NCBI RefSeq assembly: GCF_007280415.1 | Contig: NZ_VKKU01000001.1 | Coordinates: 682,001-746,000 of the forward strand | Origin: Sphingorhabdus contaminans | GTDB lineage: Bacteria > Pseudomonadota > Alphaproteobacteria > Sphingomonadales > Sphingomonadaceae | DNA: 64,000 bases | Direction of reading: 5' to 3' | Part shown: piece after piece, positions 18,769 to 28,881 of the stretch | Layout: every line of letters begins with the position of its first letter | How positions within the stretch are numbered: position 1 is the first letter of the stretch | The notes under the pieces: generated by a model | The model's database searches: none | What the model was told of the DNA's origin: nothing | The model's input: the letters and a program-made list of their open reading frames with translations, nothing else | Made by a program: the position numbers and the translations under genes

Positions 18769-20371
18769 TACGATTGCCGCGAACAAGGCTGAATTGCTCG
18801 CAATTGCGAATGCGGTCGCCAGTGAGAAGATGATCGACAAGGCGATTGTCGTCGAGGCGCTTGAAGAAGCGATCCAGCGCGCTGCTCGTGCACGCTATGG
18901 TGCCGAGAATGACATCCGTGCCAAGCTGGACACCCAGACGGGTGACCTTCGCTTGTGGCGCGTTGTTGAAGTCGTCGAAGAAGTCGAAGACTATTTCAAG
19001 CAGGTGGACCTCAAGCAGGCTGAAAAGCTGCAAAAGGGTGCGGCCGTAGGTGACTTTATCGTTGATCCGCTGCCTCCCGTTGATCTGGGTCGCATCGACG
19101 CCCAGTCGGCCAAGCAGGTGATCTTCCAGAAGGTCCGCGATGCCGAGCGCGAGCGGCAATATGAAGAGTTCAAGGAGCGTGCAGGCGAAATCATCACCGG
19201 CGTGGTGAAGTCGGTCGAATTCGGTCATGTCGTTGTTGACCTTGGCCGTGCCGAAGGCGTGATCCGCCGCGACCAGCAAATCCCGCGCGAAGTCGTCCGC
19301 AATGGCGACCGTGTCCGCGCCCTCATCATGAAAGTCCAGCGCGAAAACCGCGGCCCGCAGATCCTGCTGAGCCGCGCGCACCCCGATTTCATGAAGAAGC
19401 TGTTTGCGCAGGAAGTACCGGAAATTTACGACGGCGTCATTGAAATCAAGGCCGCTGCGCGTGACCCCGGCAGCCGCGCGAAGATCGGTGTCATCAGCTA
19501 TGACAGCAGCATCGACCCGGTCGGTGCCTGCGTCGGTATGAAGGGCAGCCGCGTGCAGGCCGTCGTTCAGGAAATGCAGGGCGAGAAAATCGACATCATT
19601 CCCTGGTCGGAAGATACCGCGACCTTCATCGTGAACGCGCTGCAGCCCGCAACGGTCAGCCGCGTTGTCATTGACGAAGAAGAAGGCCGTATCGAAGTTG
19701 TTGTTCCCGATGACCAGCTGAGCCTTGCCATTGGCCGCCGCGGCCAGAATGTCCGCCTTGCATCGCAACTGACCGGTCGCGGCATCGACATCATGACCGA
19801 AGCGGAATCGAGCGAAAAGCGCCAGAAGGAATTTGTCGAGCGTTCCGAAATGTTCCAGCAGGAACTCGACGTCGACGAAACGCTAGCCCAGTTGCTGGTT
19901 GCCGAAGGCTTCAGCGAGCTGGAAGAAGTCGCCTATGTCGATCCGTCGGAAATCGCCGCTATCGAAGGGTTTGACGAAGATCTGGCGACAGAATTGCAGA
20001 GCCGTGCACAGGAAGCGCTGGAACGCCGCGAAGAAGCCAATCGTGCCGAGCGCCGCGAACTTGGTGTGGAAGATGCGTTGGCCGAACTGCCTGTCCTGAC
20101 CGAAGCGATGCTGGTTGTGCTGGGCAAGGCAGGGATCAAGACGCTCGACGATCTTGCCGATCTTGCCACGGACGAATTGATCCAGAAGGCCCGCGAACCG
20201 CGCCGTAATGAACGGAACGATCGCGAGGCGCGCCGCAACCGCTCCGAAGACAAGGCCGGTATTTTGGCCTCCTTCGGTCTGTCGGAAGAGCAAGGCAATG
20301 AAATCATCATGGCCGCGCGCGCGCATTGGTTTGAAGAGGAGGACGCCGTTGCAGCGGAAAACTCCCAATGA
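18761..20371 (+). CDS. nusA: Transcription termination/antitermination factor NusA
   Basis: 536 residues. N-terminal RNA polymerase-binding domain (EKMIDKAIVVEALEEAI), S1 domain (residues about 130-200, IITGVVKSVEFGHVVVDLG), and two KH domains including IGVISYDSSIDPVGACVGMK and LAIGRRGQNVRLASQL. C-terminal acidic repeats (LLVAEGFSELEEVAYV, IAAIEGFDEDLATELQSRA) mark the alphaproteobacterial form. It modulates pausing, termination and antitermination. ATG 18761 overlaps rimP. The 3' end also contains the start of the next gene in another frame (23-bp overlap). Confidence 0.97.
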   Translation: MANTIAANKAELLAIANAVASEKMIDKAIVVEALEEAIQRAARARYGAENDIRAKLDTQTGDLRLWRVVEVVEEVEDYFKQVDLKQAEKLQKGAAVGDFIVDPLPPVDLGRIDAQSAKQVIFQKVRDAERERQYEEFKERAGEIITGVVKSVEFGHVVVDLGRAEGVIRRDQQIPREVVRNGDRVRALIMKVQRENRGPQILLSRAHPDFMKKLFAQEVPEIYDGVIEIKAAARDPGSRAKIGVISYDSSIDPVGACVGMKGSRVQAVVQEMQGEKIDIIPWSEDTATFIVNALQPATVSRVVIDEEEGRIEVVVPDDQLSLAIGRRGQNVRLASQLTGRGIDIMTEAESSEKRQKEFVERSEMFQQELDVDETLAQLLVAEGFSELEEVAYVDPSEIAAIEGFDEDLATELQSRAQEALERREEANRAERRELGVEDALAELPVLTEAMLVVLGKAGIKTLDDLADLATDELIQKAREPRRNERNDREARRNRSEDKAGILASFGLSEEQGNEIIMAARAHWFEEEDAVAAENSQ

Positions 20372-21059
20372 GGACCGACACTCCCCAATAAGGAAGTGCA
20401 TATTATCGGGTGAGCATGGCGAACGTGCCGCGCTCATCCGGCTTGCGCTCGGCCCGGACGGCAGCGTCGCGCCGGATCTGTTCGCCAAGGCCCCCGGCCG
20501 CGGCGCGTGGATCGGCGTCGATCATGCCGAATTGTCCAAGGCGCAGGCCAAGGGCAAGTTGGCCGGACTGCTGCGCCGTGCTTTCAAAACGGACAAGATC
20601 GAGATTATCGACGACCTCGCCGGACGCATCGACCGGGGGCTGGAAAAGGCTTTTCTTGACCGGCTGGGCTTGGAAGCGAGGGCAGGGCATCTTATCTTGG
20701 GTGCCGAGAAGATCGATACCGCATCCCGTAGTGGCCAGGTACGGCTTCTGCTGCACGCATCGGACGCAAGCGCCGATGGCAGCGGCAAGCGCGACCAGGC
20801 CTGGCGCGTCGGCGAAGATGCAGAAGGTTCCGGCAAAAGTGGCATAAAGTTGCCGGTGGACCGGGATTCACTATCGGCGGCGCTCGGACGGCAAAATGCC
20901 GTGCATGTCGCCTTGATTGACCAAAAAGCAGCAGACAGGGTGATGCATCATCTTGGACGCTGGCTAAATTTCAAAGGATGCAGTAAGGCGCCCCTCGATT
21001 CCGCAAGCGATGCTTCGGACGCGCGGGGCCGTGATACTGACATCTCCGCAATTGACTGA
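20349..21059 (+). CDS. YlxR/DUF448-family RNA-binding protein with ribosomal-L7Ae-like C-terminus
   Basis: 236 residues. The N-terminal YlxR domain has HSPIRKCILSGEH, RLALGPDGSVAPDL and PGRGAWIGV. The downstream part (LGAEKIDTASRSGQVRLLLH and HVALIDQKAADRV) resembles the L7Ae-like domain often fused to YlxR in alphaproteobacteria. No ATG exists in frame near the conserved start. TTG 20349 is the best choice: a perfect AGGAGG at 20337-20342 lies 6 nt before it, inside the nusA coding region, giving a 23-bp overlap with nusA. It sits between nusA and infB as in most bacteria, so role in transcription/translation is likely but undefined here. Confidence 0.85.
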   Translation: MQRKTPNEDRHSPIRKCILSGEHGERAALIRLALGPDGSVAPDLFAKAPGRGAWIGVDHAELSKAQAKGKLAGLLRRAFKTDKIEIIDDLAGRIDRGLEKAFLDRLGLEARAGHLILGAEKIDTASRSGQVRLLLHASDASADGSGKRDQAWRVGEDAEGSGKSGIKLPVDRDSLSAALGRQNAVHVALIDQKAADRVMHHLGRWLNFKGCSKAPLDSASDASDARGRDTDISAID

Positions 21060-21080
21060 GTAAGGACGGGTTCTGTTTCG

Positions 21081-23606
21081 ATGAGTGATGATACCAATAA
21101 CAAGCCGACATTGACGCGCAAGCCGCTTACCTTGAGCCGCTCGCTCGAGTCGGGTGAAGTCAAACAGACCTTTAGCCATGGCCGCACCAACAAGGTTGTG
21201 GTCGAGGTGAAGCGCAAGAAATTGGTCGGCAAACCCGGCTATGCACCCGAGCCCGAGGTAGCCGCCCCTGCGCCGCCTCCGCCGCCGCCTCCGCCACCAC
21301 CTGCGGCAGCGGCCCCTGCGCCGCGCCTTGCGCCCACCGACATGCTCACCCGTCAAGAGCGTCAGGCCAAGTTGCTGCGCGAGGCAGAGGAAGCCCGCCT
21401 GGCGATGCTCGAGGAAAGCCGCCGTCGCGAAGACGAAGCGCGCGCGCGTGCCGCTGAAGAAGAGCGCCGCCGTGCCGAAGAAAACCGCAAGGCCGAAGAA
21501 GCATCATCCGCGCCCGCGCCGGAGCCTGTTGTCGAGCAGGAACCTGAACCTGCGGTCAGCAATGACGATGGTGCAGCACCTGCGCCCCGCCGTTTCACAC
21601 CTGTGGAATCGCCCAAGCGACCTGCAGCGGCTCCGGCTGCGGTCGAACGCGAGCGTGAGGAAGCGAAAAAGGCACCCCATCGTCCGACCCGCGACCGTTC
21701 CGCCGATCGCCGCCAGTCCGGCAAGCTGACCGTTACCCGCGCGCTGGATGATGATGAAGGTGCACGCGCCCGCTCGCTCGCCGCGCTGAAGCGTGCCCGC
21801 GAAAAGGAAAAGCGCCTGCATGGCGGTGGCAACCGTCAGCAGCAGCCCAAGCAGACCCGCGACGTCGTCGTGCCCGAAACCATTACGGTTCAGGAACTTG
21901 CCAACCGTATGGCGGAAAAGGGCAGCGATCTGGTCAAGGCATTGTTCAAGATGGGCATGCCGGTCACGATCAACGAGACGATCGACCAGGATACGGCAGA
22001 ATTGCTGGTTGAAGAATTCGGCCACAACATCACCCGCGTGTCCGACGCCGATGTCGATATCGTCCATGACGAAGACGTCGATGCACCCGAAACGCAAAAG
22101 CCGCGTCCGCCGGTGGTCACGGTCATGGGCCATGTCGATCACGGCAAAACATCGCTGCTCGACGCGTTGCGCGGTGCCAATGTCGCATCCGGCGAAGCCG
22201 GCGGCATTACGCAGCATATCGGCGCCTATCAGGTGAAGACAAAGGACGGCGCCGTCATTACCTTCCTCGATACGCCGGGCCACGAAGCCTTCACCCAGAT
22301 GCGCCGCCGCGGCGCTTCGGTGACCGACATCGTGATCCTGGTGGTCGCCGCCGACGACGGCCTGATGCCGCAAACAATCGAAGCCATCAAACACAGCAAG
22401 GAAGCTGGTGTGCCGATGATCGTGGCGATCAACAAGGTCGATAAGGATGGCGCGAACCCGCAAAAGGTCCGCGAACGTCTGCTGGAGCATGAAGTCATCG
22501 TCGAACAGATGGGCGGCGACGTGCAGGATGTTGAAGTGTCGGCCCTGAAAAAGACCGGCCTCGACGCACTGCTCGAAAAGCTGGCGCTTCAGGCCGAACT
22601 TATGGAGCTCAAGGCCAATCCGGACCGTGCCGCCGAAGCCGTTGTTGTCGAAGCGCAACTCGACAAGGGACGTGGTGCCGTGGCGACCGTGCTCGTCAAG
22701 CGCGGTACGCTGAAGCGCGGCGATGTCTTCGTCGTGGGGTCGGAAAGCGGCAAGGTCCGTGCGCTGATCAACGACAAGGGCCAGCAGGTTCCCGAAGCCG
22801 GTCCCGCAACACCGGTCGAAGTGCTCGGCCTGACGGGTGTGCCGTCGGCAGGTGACGTATTGACGGTTGTCGAAAACGAGGCACGTGCCCGCGAAGTCGC
22901 CCTGTACCGCAAGGAACAGTCGACCAAGGTGCGCACGGCACAGGTCACGCCAAATCTGGAAAACCTGTTCGACAATCTTTCGGCGACCCGTGCAAAGGAA
23001 TATCCTGTTGTCATCAAGGGCGATGTGCAGGGTTCGGTCGAGGCAATTGTGACCGCGCTCAACAACATTTCGACCGACGAGATCAAGGTCCGCGTGCTGC
23101 TGGCAGGTGTTGGCGGTATCACCGAGTCCGACATGCTTCTGGCTGCGGCGTCGAATGCGCCATTAATCGGTTTCAACGTACGTCCGAACAGCAAGGCTGC
23201 GGCCTTGGCCAAGCGGGATCGCGTCCGTCTGAAATATTTCGACGTCATCTATCACCTGACCGCCGATATCGCCAAGGAAATGGCGGGCGAGCTTGGGCCG
23301 GAGATCATCGAAACCGTCGTCGGCCGTGCCGAAGTCAAGGACGTCTTCTCCGCCGGCAAGCGCGACAAGGCTGCCGGTCTGCTGGTTGTCGAAGGCTATA
23401 TCCGCAAGGGATTGTCGACACGTCTTACCCGCGACGATGTTATCGTTTCGAAGACCACGATTGCATCGCTGCGCCGTTTCAAGGACAATGTCGACGAAGT
23501 CCGCGCCGGTCTCGAATGCGGTGTGGTTCTTGCCGATACCAACGATGTGAAGGCGGGCGACATGCTCGAAATCTTCGAGGTCGAGGAACGCGAACGGACT
23601 TTGTAA
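21081..23606 (+). CDS. infB: Translation initiation factor IF-2
   Basis: 841 residues. It begins with a low-complexity, Pro/Ala/Glu/Arg-rich stretch to about residue 260. An IF2_N motif ([20 protein letters not shown]) follows, then the GTPase domain: G1 [10 protein letters not shown]3 DTPGHE, G4 NKVDK. C-terminal domains bind fMet-tRNA. It places initiator tRNA on the 30S subunit and drives 70S assembly. The ATG at 21081 lies 21 bp after the YlxR gene. The proline run near 21270-21310 is a GC-rich microsatellite-like coding repeat, normal for this protein in the group. Confidence 0.98.
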   Translation: MSDDTNNKPTLTRKPLTLSRSLESGEVKQTFSHGRTNKVVVEVKRKKLVGKPGYAPEPEVAAPAPPPPPPPPPPAAAAPAPRLAPTDMLTRQERQAKLLREAEEARLAMLEESRRREDEARARAAEEERRRAEENRKAEEASSAPAPEPVVEQEPEPAVSNDDGAAPAPRRFTPVESPKRPAAAPAAVEREREEAKKAPHRPTRDRSADRRQSGKLTVTRALDDDEGARARSLAALKRAREKEKRLHGGGNRQQQPKQTRDVVVPETITVQELANRMAEKGSDLVKALFKMGMPVTINETIDQDTAELLVEEFGHNITRVSDADVDIVHDEDVDAPETQKPRPPVVTVMGHVDHGKTSLLDALRGANVASGEAGGITQHIGAYQVKTKDGAVITFLDTPGHEAFTQMRRRGASVTDIVILVVAADDGLMPQTIEAIKHSKEAGVPMIVAINKVDKDGANPQKVRERLLEHEVIVEQMGGDVQDVEVSALKKTGLDALLEKLALQAELMELKANPDRAAEAVVVEAQLDKGRGAVATVLVKRGTLKRGDVFVVGSESGKVRALINDKGQQVPEAGPATPVEVLGLTGVPSAGDVLTVVENEARAREVALYRKEQSTKVRTAQVTPNLENLFDNLSATRAKEYPVVIKGDVQGSVEAIVTALNNISTDEIKVRVLLAGVGGITESDMLLAAASNAPLIGFNVRPNSKAAALAKRDRVRLKYFDVIYHLTADIAKEMAGELGPEIIETVVGRAEVKDVFSAGKRDKAAGLLVVEGYIRKGLSTRLTRDDVIVSKTTIASLRRFKDNVDEVRAGLECGVVLADTNDVKAGDMLEIFEVEERERTL

Positions 23607-23634
23607 GTCCGGCGTCGACGCCAAAGGAGGCATT

Positions 23635-24039
23635 ATGGCCAAGCATAACGATGTCTCGCCCGAAGGCCGCTCCGTACGCTTGCTGCGCGTAGGCGAGCAA
23701 TTCCGTCATATCCTGTCGGAACTGCTCGCGCGTGGCGAGGTGCATGACGATGTCCTGAACAGCCACAGCGTCAGCGTGACCGAGGTGCGGATGTCGCCAG
23801 ACCTGCGCCACGCCACCGCCTTTATCAAGCCTCTGCTGGGTGCAAATGAGGACGTGGTGCTGAAGGCACTGCGCACCAACACGGCCTTTTTCCAACGGGA
23901 GGTCGCCTCGCGCATCAGCATGAAATATGCCGCCAAGCTGAAATTCCTGGCCGATGACAGCTTTGACCAGGCGACCCACATTGAAACCCTGTTAAACGCA
24001 CCCAAGGTGCAGCAGGATCTGACCGATAAAGACGCCTGA
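23635..24039 (+). CDS. rbfA: Ribosome-binding factor A
   Basis: 134 residues. Shows the RbfA fold pattern: [20 protein letters not shown], the strand [19 protein letters not shown] and NAPKVQQDL near the end. RbfA binds 30S precursors during late 16S maturation, including at low temperature. ATG 23635 has AGGAGG upstream with 5-nt spacing. Its TGA overlaps the thymidine kinase ATG (TGATG), so tdk belongs to the same transcript. Confidence 0.95.
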   Translation: MAKHNDVSPEGRSVRLLRVGEQFRHILSELLARGEVHDDVLNSHSVSVTEVRMSPDLRHATAFIKPLLGANEDVVLKALRTNTAFFQREVASRISMKYAAKLKFLADDSFDQATHIETLLNAPKVQQDLTDKDA

Positions 24040-24620
24040 TGGCCAAGCTCTATTTCTACTACGCATCCATGAACGCCGGGAAATCGTCCACCTTGTTGCA
24101 GGCGGCGTTCAACTATGGCGAACGCGGGATGAAGGTGATGCTGTGGACCGCCGCCATTGACGACCGGCCCGGTTTTGGAGCCATCAGTTCGCGGATTGGT
24201 CTAGCGGGCGATGCGAGCCGTTTTGAAGCAGACACCGACATCGAAGCCGCCGTGCTGCGGCAACATCAGGAAAGCCCGCTTGCCTGCATCTTGATTGACG
24301 AGGCGCAGTTTCTGTCCAAAGAACAGGCGTGGCAATGTGCGCGTCTTGCGGACAGGGCCAATATCCCGGTGGTATGCTATGGTCTGCGTACCGATTTTCA
24401 GGGCGAGCTTTTCCCGGGTTCGGCGGCGCTATTGGGCATCGCAGACAGCCTTGTTGAGTTGAAAGGCGTGTGCGATTGCGGCCGCAAAGCGACCATGAAC
24501 CTGCGTGTGGACGAATTTGGCAAGGCCGTCATCGATGGCGCCCAGACCGAAATTGGCGGCAATGACCGCTATGTCGCGATGTGCCGGAAGCATTTTATGG
24601 AAGCGCGGGCGCGGAGCTGA
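24039..24620 (+). CDS. tdk: Thymidine kinase (type II)
   Basis: 193 residues. P-loop SMNAGKSS (residues 10-17), the DEAQFL Walker-B-like motif and the zinc-site cysteines in CDCGRKA and MCRKHF define type II thymidine kinases. It phosphorylates thymidine with ATP in nucleotide salvage. The start overlaps the rbfA stop by one base, so translation is likely coupled. A nucleotide-salvage gene inside the nusA-infB-rbfA-truB series is less usual than the classical order, in which truB directly follows rbfA. Confidence 0.95.
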   Translation: MAKLYFYYASMNAGKSSTLLQAAFNYGERGMKVMLWTAAIDDRPGFGAISSRIGLAGDASRFEADTDIEAAVLRQHQESPLACILIDEAQFLSKEQAWQCARLADRANIPVVCYGLRTDFQGELFPGSAALLGIADSLVELKGVCDCGRKATMNLRVDEFGKAVIDGAQTEIGGNDRYVAMCRKHFMEARARS

Positions 24621-24661
24621 TTTTAATTGGCGGTTCATTTTCGGCATATTAGTGTTGTGCC

Positions 24662-25090
24662 ATGAAAAACACCGTCCTCGTCGCGCTTGGCGCACTCGTC
24701 CTTGCTGTTCCCGCACAAGCCAAGAAGCCCGAGCCGCATGTCTGGCCGGAATTGGGCGTAGAAAGCAGTATCGTTTTTCCAAATTACGGCGCGATCCGGA
24801 ATTTCGAGGCGGATGGCACCGACGGGGTCTGGTTGGAAGACCAGCAGCGGCGCTGGTATTATGCCGAGTTGCAGGGCGGGTGCCAGGACCTGAATTTTAC
24901 GCAAGCCATCGGCTTTGACACGCGCGGGTCGGCAACATTTGACAAGTTCAGCTCGATCATTGTCCGTGGCTGGAAATGTCCGCTGGTAAGTCTGGTGACA
25001 TCCGAAAAGCCATTGCCGCGCAAGGAGCGGCAGAAGCTGCGCAAGGCCGTAATTGCTGCGGGCAAAGAGGTCGCAGCACCTTCTAACTGA
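24662..25090 (+). CDS. DUF6491-like secreted protein
   Basis: 142 residues. A clear signal peptide (MKNTVLVALGALVLAVPAQA, cleavage after AQA) is followed by a mature domain of about 120 residues. This holds AIRNFEADGTDGVWLEDQQ, RRWYYAELQGGCQDL and two cysteines that could form a disulphide (GGC... and WKC). The pattern fits DUF6491, small periplasmic proteins of sphingomonads with no known role; assignment is from memory and tentative. Placed between tdk and truB on the same strand, 41 bp after tdk. Confidence 0.65.
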   Translation: MKNTVLVALGALVLAVPAQAKKPEPHVWPELGVESSIVFPNYGAIRNFEADGTDGVWLEDQQRRWYYAELQGGCQDLNFTQAIGFDTRGSATFDKFSSIIVRGWKCPLVSLVTSEKPLPRKERQKLRKAVIAAGKEVAAPSN

Positions 25091-25135
25091 ATTGTGCCAA
25101 ATTGACTTGCAGCCACGGTGCCCTAAAGGCACGGC

Positions 25136-26050
25136 ATGCACGGCTGGATCATCCTTGATAAACCTTTAGGACTGGGGTCGACCCAGGCGGTCTCCGCAGT
25201 AAAGCGCAATTTGCGCGAGGCTGGCTTTGGTAAAGTCAAGGTCGGTCACGGCGGAACGCTGGATCCGCTTGCTACGGGTATCCTGCCCATTGCGCTTGGC
25301 GAGGCGACCAAATTGTGCGGACGGATGCTGGATGCCTCCAAGATTTACCAGTTCACTTTGGCTTTCGGTACGCAAACAAATGGCCTTGATGCCGAGGGCG
25401 AGGTTGTTGCGACCTCCGCCCACCGACCGGACCGGAATGCGGTGGAGGGCGTGCTTTCGCGCTTTACCGGCCCCATAGAACAGGTGCCGCCCGCCTATTC
25501 GGCGATCAAGATCGACGGCAAACGCGCCTATGACCGGGCGAGGGCAGGCGAGGATGTGGAAATGACGGCGCGTCAGATCATCATTCATGACCTGCATATC
25601 GTCTCGGTTTCGCCGGTGGATGCCGGTGATGACGATGGGCCGCTATATTCGGTAACCTTGGCGGCTCATGTGTCAAAGGGCACCTATATTCGTTCTCTGG
25701 CCCGTGATATCGCGCACGCTGTTGGCACAGTGGGGCATGTAACCATGCTCCGCCGGACCAGATCAGGACCATTTGGCCTTGAAAGCGCGATTTCGCTGGA
25801 CAAACTGAATGCTTTCGGCCAAGGGGCGCCCCAAGAAGACATTATCTTGCCGATAGAGGCAGGGCTGGTCGACATCCCGGCTCTTGATCTCTCCCCGGAA
25901 CAGGCAAGGGCGATCCGACAGGGTCGTGTCTTGACCGGGATTGCCATGAAAGATGGTCTACATTGGGCGAGGGACGCGGAATTGCGGCCTGTTGCGCTGG
26001 TGGAGAACATCGACGGGGAGTTAAGATCCGTCCGTGGCTTTAACCTCTAA
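25136..26050 (+). CDS. truB: tRNA pseudouridine(55) synthase TruB
   Basis: 304 residues. The catalytic aspartate lies in GTLDPLATG (Asp43). N-terminal GWIILDKPLGLGSTQAV, the PPAYSAIKIDGKRAYDRARAG motif and SKGTYIRSLARDIA are all family-typical. It makes pseudouridine 55 in the T-loop of tRNAs. The Shine-Dalgarno AAAGG (25125-25129) sits in a small hairpin, GTGCC (25118-25122) with GGCAC (25128-25132), just before ATG 25136, so initiation may be structure-sensitive; this is inference. rpsO follows 24 bp later. Confidence 0.97.
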   Translation: MHGWIILDKPLGLGSTQAVSAVKRNLREAGFGKVKVGHGGTLDPLATGILPIALGEATKLCGRMLDASKIYQFTLAFGTQTNGLDAEGEVVATSAHRPDRNAVEGVLSRFTGPIEQVPPAYSAIKIDGKRAYDRARAGEDVEMTARQIIIHDLHIVSVSPVDAGDDDGPLYSVTLAAHVSKGTYIRSLARDIAHAVGTVGHVTMLRRTRSGPFGLESAISLDKLNAFGQGAPQEDIILPIEAGLVDIPALDLSPEQARAIRQGRVLTGIAMKDGLHWARDAELRPVALVENIDGELRSVRGFNL

Positions 26051-26074
26051 AACCATGATGTTCGAAGGAAAAAT

Positions 26075-26344
26075 ATGTCTATTACTGCTGAACGTAAAGC
26101 CCAGGTTATCAAAGAGCATGCTCGTGAGCCTAACGATACCGGATCGCCTGAAGTGCAGGTTGCCATTCTGACCGACCGTATCAACACCCTGACCGAACAT
26201 TTCAAGGATCACCACAAGGACAATCATTCGCGTCGTGGCCTTTTGATGATGGTCAACAAGCGTCGTTCGCTTCTGGACTATTTGAAGAAAGTTGATGCGG
26301 ATCGTTATGCCGCACTCATCGCGAAGCTCGGTCTTCGCAAGTAA
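26075..26344 (+). CDS. rpsO: 30S ribosomal protein S15
   Basis: 89 residues, standard length. Contains [38 protein letters not shown] and [11 protein letters not shown], the 16S rRNA-binding helices. The ATG at 26075 has AAGGAAAA upstream. rpsO-pnp order is widely conserved. A strong intrinsic terminator follows the stop. Confidence 0.99.
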   Translation: MSITAERKAQVIKEHAREPNDTGSPEVQVAILTDRINTLTEHFKDHHKDNHSRRGLLMMVNKRRSLLDYLKKVDADRYAALIAKLGLRK

Positions 26345-26351
26345 TTATGCG

Positions 26352-26380
26352 AAAAGCGGCCCCCAAATGGGCCGCTTTTT
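26352..26380 (+). terminator. Intrinsic terminator after rpsO
   Basis: AAAAGCGGCCC (26352-26362) pairs perfectly with GGGCCGCTTTT (26369-26379) across a 6-nt loop; a T run closes the right arm. Strong rho-independent terminator, 8 nt after the rpsO stop. Confidence 0.88.
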
Positions 26381-26419
26381 GCTTATGGGGCGATCCGGCA
26401 ATGAGGCCGGTTTGCCATA

Positions 26420-26495
26420 GGGGCGCTCTTTAGCCCCACCCGCGGCGGATCGGTATTTCCGCAATCAAGAGGCCTCACGCCGCAATAGGGCGGCG
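26420..26495 (+). promoter_or_regulatory. Leader hairpins upstream of pnp
   Basis: Two hairpins lie in the 130 bp before pnp: GGGGC/GCCCC (26420-26424 with 26433-26437) and CGCCGC/GCGGCG (26478-26483 with 26490-26495). In enterobacteria a pnp leader hairpin is cut by RNase III and mediates PNPase autoregulation; a similar role here is inference only. Confidence 0.35.
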
Positions 26496-26514
26496 CTGAG
26501 TCAAAGGAAAATCT

Positions 26515-28827
26515 ATGTTTAATACGAAATCTGTATCAATCGAGTGGGGCGGACAAACCCTGACACTCGAAACGGGCAAAGTTGCCCGTCAAGCCGACGG
26601 TGCTGTCATGGCGTCGCTTGGCGAAACTGTTGTTCTTAGCGCGGTTACCGCTGCAAAGTCGGTGAAAGAAGGTCAGGATTTCTTCCCGTTGACCGTTCAC
26701 TATCAGGAAAAATATTCCGCTGCCGGACGTATACCCGGTGGCTTTTTCAAGCGCGAACGTGGCGCCACGGAAAAGGAAACGCTGGTTTCGCGTCTGATCG
26801 ACCGTCCCGTACGTCCGCTTTTCCCAGAAGGTTTCTACAACGAAATCAACGCTATCGCCCAGGTTCTGAGCTATGACGGCGAAAATGAACCCGACATCCT
26901 CGCGATGGTTGCAACTTCGGCTGCTCTGACCATTTCGGGCGTACCTTTCATGGGCCCGATCGGCGCAGCACGCGTTGGTTATCTGAACGGCGAATATATT
27001 CTGAACCCGACCGACGAACAGGTTGCCGAAGGCGATCTCGATCTGGTGGTTGCGGCAACTTATGACGCCGTGATGATGGTGGAATCCGAAGCCAACGAGC
27101 TTTCGGAAGAAATCATGCTTGGCGCCGTCCTGTTTGCGCATGACGCCTGTAAGGAAGTTGTCAAAGCGATCGTGAAGCTGGCTGAACAGGCCGCCAAGGA
27201 TCCCTGGCCAATGGCCGAGCAGGCCGATCTTTCGGCTGCAAAAGACAAGCTGAAGAAGCTGATCGGCAAAGACATTGCCGCAGCTTACAAGCTGACCGAC
27301 AAGTCGGCGCGCAGCAACGCCCTGAACGAAGCGCGTGCCAAGGCGAAGGAAGCCTTTGCCGACGCAACCCCGCAGGACCAGATGGCTGCCGGCAAGCTGA
27401 TGAAGAAGCTGGAAGCCGAAATCGTTCGTGGCGCCATTCTGAAAGATGGCACCCGTATCGACGGACGCACTACCACGCAGATCCGTCCGATCCTCGGTGA
27501 AACCCACTTCTTGCCGCGTGCACATGGTTCGGCCCTGTTCACCCGTGGCGAAACCCAGACCATCGCGACCTGCACCTTGGGCACCAAGGACGCAGAGCAG
27601 ATGATCGATGGCCTGGGTGGTCTGCATTATGAGCATTTCATGCTGCACTATAACTTCCCGCCATACTCGGTGGGTGAAGTTGGCCGCTTCGGCGCGCCGG
27701 GCCGTCGTGAAGTCGGCCATGGCAAGCTCGCTTGGCGCGCTCTGCATCCTGTTCTGCCGAGCAAGGACGAATTCCCTTATACCATCCGTCTGACCAGCGA
27801 CATTACCGAATCCAACGGTTCGTCGTCGATGGCGTCGGTATGCGGTGGCAGCCTTGCCATGATGGATGCCGGCGTACCGATCAAGCGTCCGGTCAGCGGC
27901 ATTGCCATGGGTCTGATCCTCGAAGGCAAGGATTTCGCAATCCTTTCCGACATTCTGGGTGATGAAGATCATCTGGGCGACATGGACTTCAAGGTTGCCG
28001 GTACCTCCGAAGGTATCACCACGATGCAGATGGACATCAAGATTGCCGGGATTACCCGCGAAATCTTTGAAGCTGCATTGAGCCAAGCCAAGGAAGGCCG
28101 TGCGCACATCCTGGGCGAAATGGCCAAGGCCTTGGGTGAAGTCCGTGGCGAACTGTCGGCACATGCTCCGCGTATCGAAACGATGCAGATCGACAAGTCG
28201 AAGATCCGTGACATCATCGGCACCGGCGGCAAGGTTATCCGCGAAATCGTGGCGACAACCGGTGCCAAGGTGGACATTGATGACGAAGGCCTGATCAAGA
28301 TTTCGTCGAGCGACCTCAGCCAGATCGAAGCTGCACGCAAGTGGATCAGCGGTATCGTTGAGGAAGCCGAAGTCGGCAAAATCTATGATGGCAAGGTTGT
28401 AAACCTCGTCGATTTCGGTGCGTTTGTGAATTTCATGGGCGGCAAGGACGGTCTCGTCCACGTCAGCGAAATGCGCAACGAGCGCGTGGAGAAGGTGACC
28501 GACGTTGTCAGCGAAGGCATGGACGTCAAGGTCAAGGTTCTCGAAATCGATCCGCGCGGCAAGGTTCGCCTGTCGATGCGCGTTGTCGACCAGGAAACGG
28601 GCGAAGAGCTTGAAGATACCCGTCCGCCGCGTGAAAAGAGCGAGCGCAGCGATCGTGGCCCCCGTCGTGACGGTGGCCGTGGCGACCGCGGTCCCCGCCG
28701 GGATGGTGGTCGTGGCGAAGGCCGCGGCGACCGTGGCCCGCGTCGTGAACGCTCCGAAGGTGGCAATGAAGGTGGCAACAATGGCGGGGGCGATCCCGAC
28801 CATGTTCCGGCCTTCCTGAAAGACTAA
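26515..28827 (+). CDS. pnp: Polyribonucleotide nucleotidyltransferase (PNPase)
   Basis: 770 residues, slightly long. Two RNase PH-like domains are separated by a helical domain (about residues 225-310). The KH domain contains [15 protein letters not shown], and the S1 domain [18 protein letters not shown]. The last about 60 residues are an Arg/Gly-rich tail with repeats of [11 protein letters not shown], probably unstructured and RNA- or partner-binding. PNPase degrades RNA 3' to 5' by phosphorolysis. The ATG 26515 has AAAGGAAAA upstream. A terminator follows 24 bp after the stop. Confidence 0.98.
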   Translation: MFNTKSVSIEWGGQTLTLETGKVARQADGAVMASLGETVVLSAVTAAKSVKEGQDFFPLTVHYQEKYSAAGRIPGGFFKRERGATEKETLVSRLIDRPVRPLFPEGFYNEINAIAQVLSYDGENEPDILAMVATSAALTISGVPFMGPIGAARVGYLNGEYILNPTDEQVAEGDLDLVVAATYDAVMMVESEANELSEEIMLGAVLFAHDACKEVVKAIVKLAEQAAKDPWPMAEQADLSAAKDKLKKLIGKDIAAAYKLTDKSARSNALNEARAKAKEAFADATPQDQMAAGKLMKKLEAEIVRGAILKDGTRIDGRTTTQIRPILGETHFLPRAHGSALFTRGETQTIATCTLGTKDAEQMIDGLGGLHYEHFMLHYNFPPYSVGEVGRFGAPGRREVGHGKLAWRALHPVLPSKDEFPYTIRLTSDITESNGSSSMASVCGGSLAMMDAGVPIKRPVSGIAMGLILEGKDFAILSDILGDEDHLGDMDFKVAGTSEGITTMQMDIKIAGITREIFEAALSQAKEGRAHILGEMAKALGEVRGELSAHAPRIETMQIDKSKIRDIIGTGGKVIREIVATTGAKVDIDDEGLIKISSSDLSQIEAARKWISGIVEEAEVGKIYDGKVVNLVDFGAFVNFMGGKDGLVHVSEMRNERVEKVTDVVSEGMDVKVKVLEIDPRGKVRLSMRVVDQETGEELEDTRPPREKSERSDRGPRRDGGRGDRGPRRDGGRGEGRGDRGPRRERSEGGNEGGNNGGGDPDHVPAFLKD

Positions 28828-28850
28828 GCCTGTAAAGGCAGTTGGAGAGG

Positions 28851-28881
28851 AAAGGGGTCGCTGCGGCGGCCCCTTTTTTTT
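28851..28881 (+). terminator. Intrinsic terminator after pnp
   Basis: AAAGGGGTCGC (28851-28861) pairs with GCGGCCCCTTT (28866-28876; one T-G wobble) across a TGCG loop, followed by an eight-T tract. Strong rho-independent terminator ending the rpsO-pnp region. Confidence 0.92.

Noticed and set aside
18731-19768. 345-codon open frame antisense to nusA
   Set aside because: NusA has S1 and KH domains on the plus strand; shadow frame.
21265-21310. Short CCG/CCT tandem-like repeat
   Set aside because: Encodes the proline run of IF-2, a normal low-complexity linker rather than a mobile or regulatory repeat.
21504-22658. 384-codon open frame antisense to infB
   Set aside because: IF-2 has complete GTPase motifs; antisense frame shows no domain.
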